In this document: positions 45,466-53,926 of the stretch, one piece after another
Numbering within the stretch: the stretch's first letter is position 1
Layout: every line of letters begins with the position of its first letter
From: Streptococcus sp. 'caviae'
GTDB lineage: Bacteria; Bacillota; Bacilli; Lactobacillales; Streptococcaceae
NCBI RefSeq assembly: GCF_001937065.1
Contig: NZ_MOWR01000006.1
Location: 62,001 to 126,000 of the forward strand
DNA length: 64,000 bases
Reading direction: 5' to 3'
Position numbers and translations under genes: made by a program
The notes under the pieces: generated by a model
The model's input: only the letters and a program-made list of their open reading frames with translations
Told to the model about the DNA's origin: nothing
Databases searched by the model: none

Positions 45466-46575
45466 ATGTCACATTACGATTACTTAGTAGTAGGAGCAGG
45501 TTTATTCGGTGCCGTTTTTGCTCATGAGGCAGCCCTTAAGGGCAAAAAAGTCAAGGTTATTGAAAAGCGCAGCCACATTGCCGGCAACATTTATACCAAG
45601 GAAGTGAACGGCATTCAGGTTCATGAATACGGTGCCCATATTTTCCACACATCCGATAAGGAAATTTGGGATTACATCAATCAGTTTGCAGAATTCAACC
45701 GCTACACCAACTCACCCATTGCCAATTACAAGGGAGAGATTTACAATCTTCCCTTCAACATGAATACCTTTAATAAGCTGTGGGGCGTGGTGACACCGCA
45801 GGAAGCCAAGGCTAAGATTGATGAGCAGCGCGCCGTTTTAGGCGGTAAGAAACCGGAAAATCTGGAAGAGCAGGCCATTTCTCTTGTTGGAACGGATATT
45901 TACGAGAAACTGATAAAGGATTATACCCAAAAGCAGTGGGGCAAGGCCTGCCGTGATCTGCCGGCCTTCATCATCCGCCGGCTGCCGGTCCGCCTGACCT
46001 ATGATAATAATTATTTCAACGATACCTATCAAGGCATTCCTATCGGCGGTTACACGCAGATTGTTGAGAAAATGCTGGCTCATGATAATATTGATGTGGA
46101 AGTCGGTGTGGATTTCTTTGCGGATAAGGAAGGCTATCTGGCAGATTTTCCTAAGATTGTCTTTACCGGTATGATTGATCAGTTCTTTGATTATCAGCTG
46201 GGAGAGCTGGAATACCGCAGCCTTCGTTTTGAGACAGAGACACTGGATACGGACAATTATCAGGGTAATGCAGTGGTCAACTACACTGACAGTGAAACAC
46301 CTTATACACGGATTATTGAGCACAAGCATTTTGAATTTGGCACTCAGGAAAAAACAATTATTACCAAAGAGTATTCCAAGACTTGGCAAAAAGGTGACGA
46401 GCCCTATTATCCTGTCAATAATGATCGCAACAACCATCTTTATAATGCTTATAAAGCCATGGCTGATAAGGAAAGTAAGGTTATCTTCGGCGGCCGTTTA
46501 GGGCAGTATCGCTACTATGACATGCATCAGGTGATTGCAGCAGCCCTTCAATGTGTCAGAAAAGAAGTAAAGTAG
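45466..46575 (+). CDS. glf: UDP-galactopyranose mutase
   Basis: 369 residues. DYLVVGAGLFGAVFAHEAAL is the FAD-binding Rossmann motif. YGAHIFHTSDKEIWDYI and KQWGK carry substrate-binding residues. The C-terminus has GGRLGQYRYYDMHQVI. It makes UDP-galactofuranose, so the polymer should contain galactofuranose. AGGAG is well placed 9 bp after the flippase stop. Confidence 0.95.
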   Translation: MSHYDYLVVGAGLFGAVFAHEAALKGKKVKVIEKRSHIAGNIYTKEVNGIQVHEYGAHIFHTSDKEIWDYINQFAEFNRYTNSPIANYKGEIYNLPFNMNTFNKLWGVVTPQEAKAKIDEQRAVLGGKKPENLEEQAISLVGTDIYEKLIKDYTQKQWGKACRDLPAFIIRRLPVRLTYDNNYFNDTYQGIPIGGYTQIVEKMLAHDNIDVEVGVDFFADKEGYLADFPKIVFTGMIDQFFDYQLGELEYRSLRFETETLDTDNYQGNAVVNYTDSETPYTRIIEHKHFEFGTQEKTIITKEYSKTWQKGDEPYYPVNNDRNNHLYNAYKAMADKESKVIFGGRLGQYRYYDMHQVIAAALQCVRKEVK

Positions 46576-46584
46576 AGGATTAGC

Positions 46585-47379
46585 GTGAAAGATATTAAAT
46601 TAATTGTGGCAACACACAAGCAATTTAAGATGCCCAAGGATCAAACTCTCTACCTTCCCCTGCATGTCGGCAGAGAAGGAAAGGAAGATCTGGGTTATAC
46701 AGGGGACAATACCGGCGACAATATTTCGCGCTTAAATCCCTATTACTGTGAACTGACCGGCCTTTACTGGGCATGGAAAAATCTGGACTGCGACTATCTG
46801 GGTTTAGTCCATTACAGGCGCTATTTCACCAAAAAGAAACAAGCCTACAAAGAAGATATCAAGATTGATGATGTTATTCTGTCACAGGCTGATGCCGAAA
46901 AGCTTCTTGATACAGCCGATGTCATCGTTCCCAAAAAGCGAAAGTACTATATCGAAACCCTTTATTCCCACTATGCTCATACTCATGATGCTAAACATTT
47001 GGATGTGACCAGAGAGATAATGGCAGGGCTGTATCCTGAGTATCTCCCAGCTTTTGACAGCGTCATGAAGCAGCGCAGCGGTTATATGTTCAATATGTTT
47101 ATCATGAAAAAAGAGCTGGCCGATGCTTACTGTGAGTGGCTCTTTGCTCTGATTGACAAGCTTTATGAGCGCCTTGATCTGACAGGCTATTCAAGTTTTG
47201 ATGCGCGCCTGTTCGGCCGTGTCAGCGAACGCCTTTTCAATGTGTGGCTGGCCCAGCAAAAAGAACTTACCATCAAAGAAGTTCCTTTTATGTATATGGA
47301 AAAAATCAATCTTTTCCAAAAAGGCAAGGCCTTCTTAGCCGCTAAATTTTTAGGAAAGAAATACGGGAAGAGTTTTTAG
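46585..47379 (+). CDS. DUF4422 capsular polysaccharide glycosyltransferase
   Basis: 264 residues starting at a GTG behind AGAGGA. KLIVATHKQFKMPKDQTLYLPLHVG, GDNISRLNPYYCELTGLYWAWKN and GLVHYRRYF are the DUF4422 signature, found in capsule and EPS glycosyltransferases and following glf in many clusters. It may add galactofuranose, which is inference. Cytoplasmic. Confidence 0.88.
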   Translation: MKDIKLIVATHKQFKMPKDQTLYLPLHVGREGKEDLGYTGDNTGDNISRLNPYYCELTGLYWAWKNLDCDYLGLVHYRRYFTKKKQAYKEDIKIDDVILSQADAEKLLDTADVIVPKKRKYYIETLYSHYAHTHDAKHLDVTREIMAGLYPEYLPAFDSVMKQRSGYMFNMFIMKKELADAYCEWLFALIDKLYERLDLTGYSSFDARLFGRVSERLFNVWLAQQKELTIKEVPFMYMEKINLFQKGKAFLAAKFLGKKYGKSF

Positions 47380-47396
47380 GAGAGGAGAAGAAGCTG

Positions 47397-48749
47397 ATGA
47401 TGCTCTTTTTAATAATACTGATAGCATCAGTATCCCTGGCAGTCAATTTCAAAATATCAAATAAAGACTTCATGAATCCGGCTGTGATTTTTTCATTAAT
47501 ATTTTTAGCACAAGCTGTCATGTGTGTTCTCGCGCTCACTTATATGCGGCTGACCTTTCATATCGAAACGGTTCTTATTTTAACGGTCGCCTTTGCCATC
47601 TTTACGCTGTTTAATTTTTATTATTCTTCAAAAAAACAAACAGCTGCTAAGATATCATTAAAAAAGAGCGAGCTGACCTATATCAATCTGCCGACACTGG
47701 TTTCCGTCTTTTTCATCGGCCTGCTCTTAGTTGTCATCTTTCTCAAGTATCAGCACCTGACCCAGCTGGCAAATGCGTTAGATCACTCAGATTACTCCCT
47801 GTCGCAAAAGATTTCATTATTCGATGATATATCTAAATTTCGCTCGGACTATTATCGCGAATTAGGAATTATACCGCCGCGCTATTATAATATTTTTAAA
47901 ACAATATCCTTTTCTTTTGGTTATGTCACTTTATTTGTAGCGATTAATAATTTTATAGCTTGTAAAAAAATAAAAATTGAACAGATTATAACGCTTCTTT
48001 TGATGTGTATTGCTATTTATCTTGCAGGGAGCAGATCGCCGATTTTACGCATGGTAACATTTGCTGTCTGTGTTTATTATATTTTGTATCTTAAAAAAGA
48101 TTCAAGCATTGGTATCAAAAAACAATTGCTTCAGCGATTGCTGATTGTTGGTATTGTCACTGTTGTTTTGTCTTTAGTGACCATAGGCATTTTTGGGCGT
48201 TCAAGCAGTTATAATCTGTTTCACTATTTATTTATTTACACAGGTGCTCCGCTTTATAATTTAGATGTTTTTATTCAAACCTATGCTTTACCGATACCGC
48301 AGGAATATTTTGGACAGCAGACCTTTTCAACATTATATAATTATGTATTTGCCAAAATTGGCAAAAGCGACAGTATTTATACTCTGGATATTCCATTTGT
48401 CAGATACAGTGTTAAATACGGTCTTGGAAATGTCTACACAACTTTTTATCAATTTATTTATGATTTTGGTCTATTTTTCTGGGTACCTGTTTTTACAATC
48501 ATTCCGTGGTACTATTCTAAATTTTATGATAAAATCGTCAATCATCCGGTTCCTCATTCTGTAATTGATTTTAGATTGTTTATTTATGCCTATCTGTTTA
48601 ATGACCTGTGCATGCTGTTCTTTTCTAACCGTTTTTATGAAGCAGTTTTAAACGTTACAAATTTAGAGATCTTTATTATTGCCTATCTATTAAGTTCTCT
48701 CATTTTCACGAGATCCTTAGGAATTGGAAAGTACAAATTACAGTTTTAA
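47397..48749 (+). CDS. Wzy-type polysaccharide polymerase
   Basis: 450 residues with roughly 10-12 hydrophobic helices and a large extracellular loop near residues 120-160. AGSRSPILRMVTF and the YLFIYTGAPLYNLDVFI region resemble oligosaccharide repeat-unit polymerases, which share little sequence. It is the only multi-span candidate for Wzy in the cluster. AGGAGAAG precedes the ATG. The second half is more AT-rich than its neighbours, common for serotype-specific genes. Confidence 0.75.
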   Translation: MMLFLIILIASVSLAVNFKISNKDFMNPAVIFSLIFLAQAVMCVLALTYMRLTFHIETVLILTVAFAIFTLFNFYYSSKKQTAAKISLKKSELTYINLPTLVSVFFIGLLLVVIFLKYQHLTQLANALDHSDYSLSQKISLFDDISKFRSDYYRELGIIPPRYYNIFKTISFSFGYVTLFVAINNFIACKKIKIEQIITLLLMCIAIYLAGSRSPILRMVTFAVCVYYILYLKKDSSIGIKKQLLQRLLIVGIVTVVLSLVTIGIFGRSSSYNLFHYLFIYTGAPLYNLDVFIQTYALPIPQEYFGQQTFSTLYNYVFAKIGKSDSIYTLDIPFVRYSVKYGLGNVYTTFYQFIYDFGLFFWVPVFTIIPWYYSKFYDKIVNHPVPHSVIDFRLFIYAYLFNDLCMLFFSNRFYEAVLNVTNLEIFIIAYLLSSLIFTRSLGIGKYKLQF

Positions 48750-48807
48750 ATAAACGAATTTCTATCGGTATATTACTGGTAAATATGAAAAAATTTAGGA
48801 GTACAGA

Positions 48808-49803
48808 GTGCAAAAATTATTAACCATATCCATTGCGGCTTATAATGTTGAAGATTATATTGAAGAAACACTGGATTCATTAGTAGCTTCCAAATACTGT
48901 GACCGTTTGGAAATTTTTGTTGTTGATGATGGCGGTCAGGACGATACTTTAACGATTGCTAAAGAGTATCAAAAACGTTATCCCAATAGTGTTTTTCCTG
49001 TTCATAAAGAAAATGGCGGTTACGGGACAACTGTTAATTACAGTATGGAACACGCCACAGGGAAATACTTTAAATTATTAGATGGTGATGATTGGTTTGA
49101 TACGGATAGTTTAGATCAGCTCATTGAATTATTGGAACACAGTCAAACAGATGTGTTGGTGACACCCTTTAATTGGGGACCGACTGTAAATGAAGTACAA
49201 AAGAAAACTTTAACAGCCTACCCAAAAGAACCAACTTTATTTTCTCATCTTAAGAGCTACCAAACAATCAGTATGTGGAGTCTGTGCTATCGAACCGATA
49301 TCTTGCGGCAAGCTTCTTTTGAATTGCCGGGCAGAACCCTATATACCGATATTTTGTATGCAACCATTCCTTTTGCTTACATCAAAACTATCCAATATAT
49401 CGATTTGCCAGTATATGGCTATCGGGTAGGGCGTGATGGTCAAAGTGTCAGCCGCGCATCAAGGATTAAAAATGTGGAGATGATGCTGGGAATCAGTGAA
49501 CGGCTGGCTCAGTTTTATGCTAATAAGAAAACGAATGAGAATGCGCCTTATCTTTTGCATCGAGCAACATCAGCTTACCTGCAGGGGGTTAAAACCCTAT
49601 TTCTCTTAGATGTCACTGCAGAAACCAAACAGCGTCTGAAAACCTTCGATCAAACCATTCACTCAGCTTCTTCTGAAGTGTATGAAGGAATTTTGGCCTT
49701 AGGCAAACTGGGTAAATTTTTAAAATTAGTTCGCATGACAAACTACCAAGCTTATTACTTATTAAAAATTTTATACCCTAAAGGATTTCCTAATTGGATT
49801 TAG
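48808..49803 (+). CDS. Glycosyltransferase family 2
   Basis: 331 residues starting at GTG behind AGGAG. The GT-A nucleotide-sugar fold is clear: LLTISIAAYNVEDYIEETLD, VVDDGGQDDT and FKLLDGDDWFDTD, the DxD metal site. It transfers a sugar, identity unknown, on the cytoplasmic face. It is followed by the LicD-TagD-LicD trio. Confidence 0.9.
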   Translation: MQKLLTISIAAYNVEDYIEETLDSLVASKYCDRLEIFVVDDGGQDDTLTIAKEYQKRYPNSVFPVHKENGGYGTTVNYSMEHATGKYFKLLDGDDWFDTDSLDQLIELLEHSQTDVLVTPFNWGPTVNEVQKKTLTAYPKEPTLFSHLKSYQTISMWSLCYRTDILRQASFELPGRTLYTDILYATIPFAYIKTIQYIDLPVYGYRVGRDGQSVSRASRIKNVEMMLGISERLAQFYANKKTNENAPYLLHRATSAYLQGVKTLFLLDVTAETKQRLKTFDQTIHSASSEVYEGILALGKLGKFLKLVRMTNYQAYYLLKILYPKGFPNWI

Positions 49804-49817
49804 TAAGGGACTAATGC

Positions 49818-50639
49818 ATGACAGATACGACATTACGACATTTGCAATTGGCAGAAATTGAAATTTTTAAAGTATTTCAAGCCATCTGTGAAGCTCATCA
49901 GTTAAGTTACTTTATTATCGGGGGAACGCTGATTGGCGCTGTACGCCATGGCGGTTTTATTCCCTGGGATGATGACATTGATGTAGCTATGCCGCGTGAA
50001 GATTATGAAAAGTTTATTGGCATTTTTAAGAAACAAAATGTTCAGCCAATCGATATAGCCTATTATAAAGATAATCCTGAGCTATACTTTTATCCTGTTC
50101 GTTTGGTCAATACCCAAGTTCAGATTACTGACCCCAGAACGAACCAATCTGCTCCGGTCTGGATGGACATTTTACCTATTGACGGCTTGCCAAATCAGAC
50201 TATGAAGCGAAGATTTTTTAAACTGAAGATGGACAGCTACAGACTGGCACTTGGTCTGCATTATATTGATCAGTTGCGTGATACCAAAAGAGATTGGAAA
50301 CAACGTTTAGCGATTACCTTTGGTAAAGCAACTAAAATTGGTAAGCTTTTTAATCCCACCAAGGTAAAAAATCGCTTAGATGCCACTTTAAAGTCACATA
50401 CAGTTGAGCAGTGCGATGTGATTGGTACTTGTATGGGGGCTTACTACTTTAAAGAATTTGTACCGAAGGATTATTTTGGTTCAGGCACGACCATTGCATT
50501 TGAAGGTATGCAGGTAAGGGCACCTGAACAAATTGATGCCTATTTAACTCATATGTATGGTGACTATATGCAATTGCCGCCAGAACATGAACAATTGGCA
50601 CAGCATATTAACGTGAAAACAGAAATAGGAGAGCAGTGA
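49818..50639 (+). CDS. LicD-family phosphotransferase (first copy)
   Basis: 273 residues. GGTLIGAVRHGGFIPWDDDIDVAMPREDYEKF is the full LicD nucleotidyltransferase-like motif, with its Asp triplet. The C-terminus has MYGDYMQLPPE. LicD proteins transfer phosphocholine or other phospho-alcohols from CDP donors onto glycans. The following TagD-type gene suggests CDP-glycerol as donor. AGGGACT is a weak site; the gene starts 15 bp after the previous one. Confidence 0.88.
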   Translation: MTDTTLRHLQLAEIEIFKVFQAICEAHQLSYFIIGGTLIGAVRHGGFIPWDDDIDVAMPREDYEKFIGIFKKQNVQPIDIAYYKDNPELYFYPVRLVNTQVQITDPRTNQSAPVWMDILPIDGLPNQTMKRRFFKLKMDSYRLALGLHYIDQLRDTKRDWKQRLAITFGKATKIGKLFNPTKVKNRLDATLKSHTVEQCDVIGTCMGAYYFKEFVPKDYFGSGTTIAFEGMQVRAPEQIDAYLTHMYGDYMQLPPEHEQLAQHINVKTEIGEQ

Positions 50640-50641
50640 TT

Positions 50642-51046
50642 ATGAAGAAGGTAATTACTTATGGAACATTTGATTTGCTGTATTACGGTCATATCGAATT
50701 ATTGCGAAGAGCCAGCAAGTTAGGAGACTGTCTGATTGTTGCCTTATCAACAGATGAATTTAACTCACGTGAGAAAAATAAGAAAACCTATTTTTCTTAT
50801 GAGGAACGTAAAAAAATGTTAGAAGCGATTCGTTATGTTGACAAGGTAATTCCTGAAGAAAATTGGGAACAAAAACGTACAGATGTAGTAGATTTTGACA
50901 TTGATGTATTTGTCATTGGTAATGACTGGACTGGGCATTTTGATGATTTAAAAGATTTGTGCGAAGTAGTTTATTTGGAAAGAACACCAGATATTTCTAC
51001 CAGCCAAATCAAGGAGGATCTCCATGACAAAAAAACTAACGCTTAG
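50642..51046 (+). CDS. tagD: Glycerol-3-phosphate cytidylyltransferase (TagD type)
   Basis: 134 residues from the ATG behind AGGAGA. TYGTFDLLYYGHIELLRRA is the HxGH-type nucleotidyltransferase motif in its GHIxLL form, and DISTSQIKEDL is the ISTS motif. Size and motifs match TagD/Gct, which makes CDP-glycerol from CTP and glycerol-3-phosphate. With LicD genes on both sides it should supply the donor for glycerol-phosphate decoration. A different alcohol cannot be excluded. Confidence 0.88.
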   Translation: MKKVITYGTFDLLYYGHIELLRRASKLGDCLIVALSTDEFNSREKNKKTYFSYEERKKMLEAIRYVDKVIPEENWEQKRTDVVDFDIDVFVIGNDWTGHFDDLKDLCEVVYLERTPDISTSQIKEDLHDKKTNA

Positions 51047-51836
51047 GGAGATTCAGCTGTTAGAGTTGGATATGATGAAAGCTGTTGTGGAATTTTGCGA
51101 TCGTCATCAATTAACCTACGTTTTGTGCGGCGGTACTCTATTAGGGGCTGTCCGTCATCAGGGATTTATTCCTTGGGATGATGATATTGATCTGCTGATG
51201 CCAAGAGAAGACTACGAAAAATTTTTGGCTCTGCATGATATCTTTGAAAAAGAGTTCCCTTTTACAGTAGCCAGCAACCGTCTTAATAATTTAAAAAGAC
51301 CATATTGTCGAATCCTGAATAAACAAACTATCTGTAATCGGCAATTTATTGATGATACGGAAGAAAACTTCCTATGGATTGATATTTTCCCTTTAGATGG
51401 CTTGCCTAGTGATAAACAAAAAGTGCAGTCTTATTTGAATCAAATGGGGAGATTAAACAAACTTTTAGTCATTGCACTGTCTAGAACAGGCGAAGGTAAG
51501 TCTAGGATTAAAAAATTAGTTAAGCCAGTAGTTAAAAGTTTGTTGAATGCAGTGGGCGTAAAACGTTTGGTTAATCATACAGATAAAGTGTGTCAGCGCT
51601 ATGCCATTGTTGACAGTGATTTTGTTGGTGAGAATATTATGGCTAGAAAAGCGCAAGAAATGATGCCTAAGGAAGCTTTCTTAACAACTGTTAATGTTGA
51701 CTTTGAAGGTCTGACAGTTAAAGCTCCTTCAAACTGGGATTATTATTTAGAAAAAAAATATGGCAATTATATGGAATTGCCGCCGGAAAGCGAACAAGTT
51801 AACCATACGGCAGATATTTATTTGGTAGAGGACTAA
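51024..51836 (+). CDS. LicD-family phosphotransferase (second copy)
   Basis: 270 residues. CGGTLLGAVRHQGFIPWDDDIDLLMPREDYEKF is the LicD motif, and KKYGNYMELPPESEQ the C-terminal one. It shares clear similarity with the LicD at 49818. AAGGAGG lies inside tagD, and the gene overlaps tagD by 23 bp. Two LicD copies suggest two acceptor positions or a duplication that later specialised. Confidence 0.88.
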   Translation: MTKKLTLREIQLLELDMMKAVVEFCDRHQLTYVLCGGTLLGAVRHQGFIPWDDDIDLLMPREDYEKFLALHDIFEKEFPFTVASNRLNNLKRPYCRILNKQTICNRQFIDDTEENFLWIDIFPLDGLPSDKQKVQSYLNQMGRLNKLLVIALSRTGEGKSRIKKLVKPVVKSLLNAVGVKRLVNHTDKVCQRYAIVDSDFVGENIMARKAQEMMPKEAFLTTVNVDFEGLTVKAPSNWDYYLEKKYGNYMELPPESEQVNHTADIYLVED

Positions 51837-51841
51837 TAAAT

Positions 51842-52015
51842 ATCTGCCGTATTTTCGAAAAAGCCATCGCCATGCTGTCAAACAGGCACATTCAAAGCAG
51901 CTTAAAGAACATTATTTACCTAGAAAACTCTGTCCAGTCTGTTAATGACATTCACCGTGTGTTTGCCACCGACTTGACGACTTCCTTTAAAACAGTGTTT
52001 AAATGGGATGTTTAA
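51842..52015 (+). pseudogene. Startless ORF remnant after the polysaccharide cluster
   Basis: 57 codons are open without a plausible start or ribosome site. They include YLENSVQSVNDIHRVFATDL and end KTVFKWDV. The composition is protein-like, but no family is recognised. It probably marks the edge where the polysaccharide cluster and the next module were inserted. Confidence 0.3.
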
Positions 52016-52215
52016 AAGAAAAATGCCATTTAAAAACGAATAATTAGATGTCTAATAATAATATGACAAAACAATAAATTAAGTGTATAATACATGTAGT
52101 ATATCTATTATTAGATATATGTAATGATGCAGAGTATTTTATACAAATAATGCCATTAATAAGTGTGTGTATGTTTTATTATTTATCTTAGTATTTTCCA
52201 ATGTTAGGAGAAAAG
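52016..52215. other. AT-rich upstream region of the toxin-antitoxin-chaperone operon
   Basis: No gene is seen. It contains a palindrome TTAGATGTCTAA (52044-52055), the promoter at 52063-52091 and the inverted repeat at 52100-52119. About 90 bp of untranslated leader follow. Confidence 0.5.
52063..52119 (+). promoter_or_regulatory. Promoter and operator-like repeat of the TAC operon
   Basis: ATGACA (52063-52068) and TATAAT (52086-52091) are separated by 17 bp. TATATCTA (52100-52107) and TAGATATA (52112-52119) form a perfect inverted repeat over the likely transcription start. Repression by the antitoxin or its complex is the usual arrangement in such operons. Confidence 0.65.
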
Positions 52216-52803
52216 ATGGAGGTAGTTGGTTGGTATGGAACAACTAAGTATGCCAAGAATAAAATAGAAAAAGAAGGTTTTAGGTATGTTAAATATAAAC
52301 CAGGTATCAGTCAACAACGATATCTCAATGATTTAGGAAACGGTATTTATTTCTTTCTACCATTTAATAATGACACAGGAGAAAAAATTGCATTAGTCTA
52401 TGTTACTTCTTACAAGGATAGAATCTTGCAGAAGAAGCAGACATCTCCTGCTTTACTAAAATGTTTATTGACTTTAAACGATTCTCAAATTCTGGATTTA
52501 GATGATAAGAAAATTCGATTACTTATAGAAGAATTTGCCAAGAAATTTAAAGACGTTTTAGATAAAGAATTAGATTCAATTGCTGATAGTGGAGCTAAAA
52601 ATAGGGCTTTGAAGCAAAAACAAAATTTTGGATTAATTATAGAATTATTTATCCAACTAGTTGAAACATATCGTCAAGATACAAAGTATCAAGCTGTTAT
52701 ATCAACTACTTATACGGATTTGCCACAGCTTCCTAGAATTGATGGTAAAAACGGTAAAGAAATTTGTATTAGGAAGTCAGATACCATAACGATAATAAAC
52801 TAG
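52216..52803 (+). CDS. Putative toxin of a toxin-antitoxin-chaperone operon, ART-like
   Basis: 195 residues from the ATG behind AGGAG; an ATG 5 codons earlier has no site. The N-terminus reads GWYGTTKYAKNKIEKEGF and then LNDLGNGIYFFLPF. This is the pattern of ADP-ribosyltransferase-like enzymes, with a nucleotide-binding Gly-Thr after a first strand and a GxGIYFF second strand. The C-terminal part is basic and helical. It is first in an operon with a small acidic protein and a SecB-like chaperone, the layout of CmdTAC, in which CmdT ADP-ribosylates mRNA. The enzyme call is inference from motifs; catalytic residues are not proven. Confidence 0.55.
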   Translation: MEVVGWYGTTKYAKNKIEKEGFRYVKYKPGISQQRYLNDLGNGIYFFLPFNNDTGEKIALVYVTSYKDRILQKKQTSPALLKCLLTLNDSQILDLDDKKIRLLIEEFAKKFKDVLDKELDSIADSGAKNRALKQKQNFGLIIELFIQLVETYRQDTKYQAVISTTYTDLPQLPRIDGKNGKEICIRKSDTITIIN

Positions 52804-52816
52804 GAGGTAATGACAT

Positions 52817-53104
52817 ATGAGCTTATTATCAGAATTTTTAGGCACTGAAGAATATTCAATAAAGGAATTACCTTTATTCAAAGAGTTAATTGAAAACATT
52901 AAACGTGATGACTTATTTGAATATTCAACTGCTGTTAAAAAAGTGGAAATATTCTTTGATGATAATAGTAAGGTAAATATAGTTAACAATAGTTTATCAG
53001 GTTTAATTAATGATAAACAAGTTGAAGACAATTCTAAGTCATCGTACTTTTATAAAGGTTTAACAAATTCTGACTTTTATAAAAATGGGATAGGAGCTGC
53101 ATAA
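52817..53104 (+). CDS. Putative antitoxin of the TAC operon
   Basis: 95 residues, acidic, behind AGGAGG. No known domain. The C-terminal tail (SSYFYKGLTNSDFYKNGIG) is rich in aromatic residues, as in the chaperone-addiction tails that make TAC antitoxins depend on a SecB-like partner. The middle has VEIFFDDNSKVNIV. It sits between toxin and chaperone and overlaps the chaperone start by one base. Assignment is by position and size. Confidence 0.55.
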   Translation: MSLLSEFLGTEEYSIKELPLFKELIENIKRDDLFEYSTAVKKVEIFFDDNSKVNIVNNSLSGLINDKQVEDNSKSSYFYKGLTNSDFYKNGIGAA

Positions 53105-53547
53105 TGTCATCTTTGAGATTTGAAAATTATTTTTTAAGAGAATTATCTTATAAGAAAAATGATCAATTTAATCATAAGAAAACTAAAACTATTGATTTAA
53201 CACCAGAATTATTAGCTAACATATTGGTAGATAAAAAAGAGAATAAAGGTGTGGTAAATTTAAAAACAGTCCAAGGAAGTCTGGATAATGAGAACTCTGC
53301 TTTTGAAGTGGTTGTTGATATTGTTGGGATTTTTCACTTTAAAAATGACCCAAGTGAATATGATATTAAATTTGAAGAGTTTCTGAAGGAAAATGCTTTA
53401 GCAATACTTTGGTCTTATATACGACCTATGGTTTCAGACCTAATTACTAGGGGCAATGAATTTCCTAATTTTATTCTACCAGTCATTAACGTAAGAAAAA
53501 TCCTGGAAGAAAATGACTCTATTAAAATTGAATATATTAGTGAATAA
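53104..53547 (+). CDS. SecB-like chaperone of the TAC operon
   Basis: 147 residues. FEVVVDIVGIFHFKND, LAILWSYIRPMVSDLITRGN and FPNFILPVINV match the SecB fold, including the GxF strand and the closing L-x-P-x-N element. Gram-positive cocci have no housekeeping SecB, so a SecB-like protein here points to a dedicated antitoxin chaperone. It overlaps the antitoxin stop (TAATG), giving translational coupling. Confidence 0.7.
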   Translation: MSSLRFENYFLRELSYKKNDQFNHKKTKTIDLTPELLANILVDKKENKGVVNLKTVQGSLDNENSAFEVVVDIVGIFHFKNDPSEYDIKFEEFLKENALAILWSYIRPMVSDLITRGNEFPNFILPVINVRKILEENDSIKIEYISE

Positions 53548-53657
53548 AGGTTATCTTTACTAGGACGCTTTTTATAATTGGCTAAATTATAGAGCTATTA
53601 TAGATAAATCATTGTGTAATTTTGATAGAATTGATATAATGCAATTAAGATGACAAT

Positions 53658-53707
53658 CCCCCCACTTCCTTATGGACAGATACGTTCTGACGTGGGGCTT
53701 TTTTTAT
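53658..53707 (+). terminator. Terminator before the pyrK region
   Basis: CCCCAC pairs with GTGGGG around an internal CAGA/TCTG hairpin and is followed by CTTTTTTT. It is placed to end the TAC operon, 110 bp after its stop. Confidence 0.6.
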
Positions 53708-53724
53708 GAAATTAAGGAGGTTAG

Positions 53725-53802
53725 ATGGAAGAAGCAATAGTGCTCTCTTGGAAAGAACAATTTGACATCCGTCTGATTTCAAGCTATAATGAGAAAAATT
53801 GA
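53725..53802 (+). CDS. 25-residue ORF overlapping the pyrK promoter
   Basis: The ORF has a perfect AAGGAGG and encodes MEEAIVLSWKEQFDIRLISS then YNEKN. The pyrK -35 and -10 boxes lie inside it. It may be a remnant of a gene once upstream of pyrK, or a coincidence. Confidence 0.25.
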   Translation: MEEAIVLSWKEQFDIRLISSYNEKN

Positions 53803-53911
53803 ATAACCTTTAATGTGGTCCAGAGAGGCTGTCAAGGGAGAATGCGTTGAAGAGGCAGAAATAGGGTCTGCCTGATTTTTGTGTAACCTTGCCTTGCCGG
53901 CGAGGTTTTTT
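53762..53911 (+). promoter_or_regulatory. pyrK-pyrD promoter and PyrR attenuator
   Basis: TTGACA (53762-53767), a 17-bp spacer and TATAAT (53785-53790) form a consensus promoter. The PyrR-binding anti-antiterminator follows with CCTTTAATGTGGTCCAGAGA and GGCTGTCAAGG (53807-53837). The terminator AACCTTGC/GCGAGGTT with TTTTT ends at 53911, 15 bp before pyrK. PyrR with UMP would favour termination. Confidence 0.88.
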
Positions 53912-53926
53912 GTTAGAAAGGTGCTT

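Noticed and set aside
45838..46437. 199-codon open frame on the minus strand
   Set aside because: It is antisense to glf, whose assignment is firm, and has low-complexity Ile/Val-rich translation.
51842..52015. Transposase remnant at the end of the polysaccharide cluster
   Set aside because: Such remnants are common at this position, but the 57-codon fragment has no recognisable transposase motif and no terminal repeats were found.
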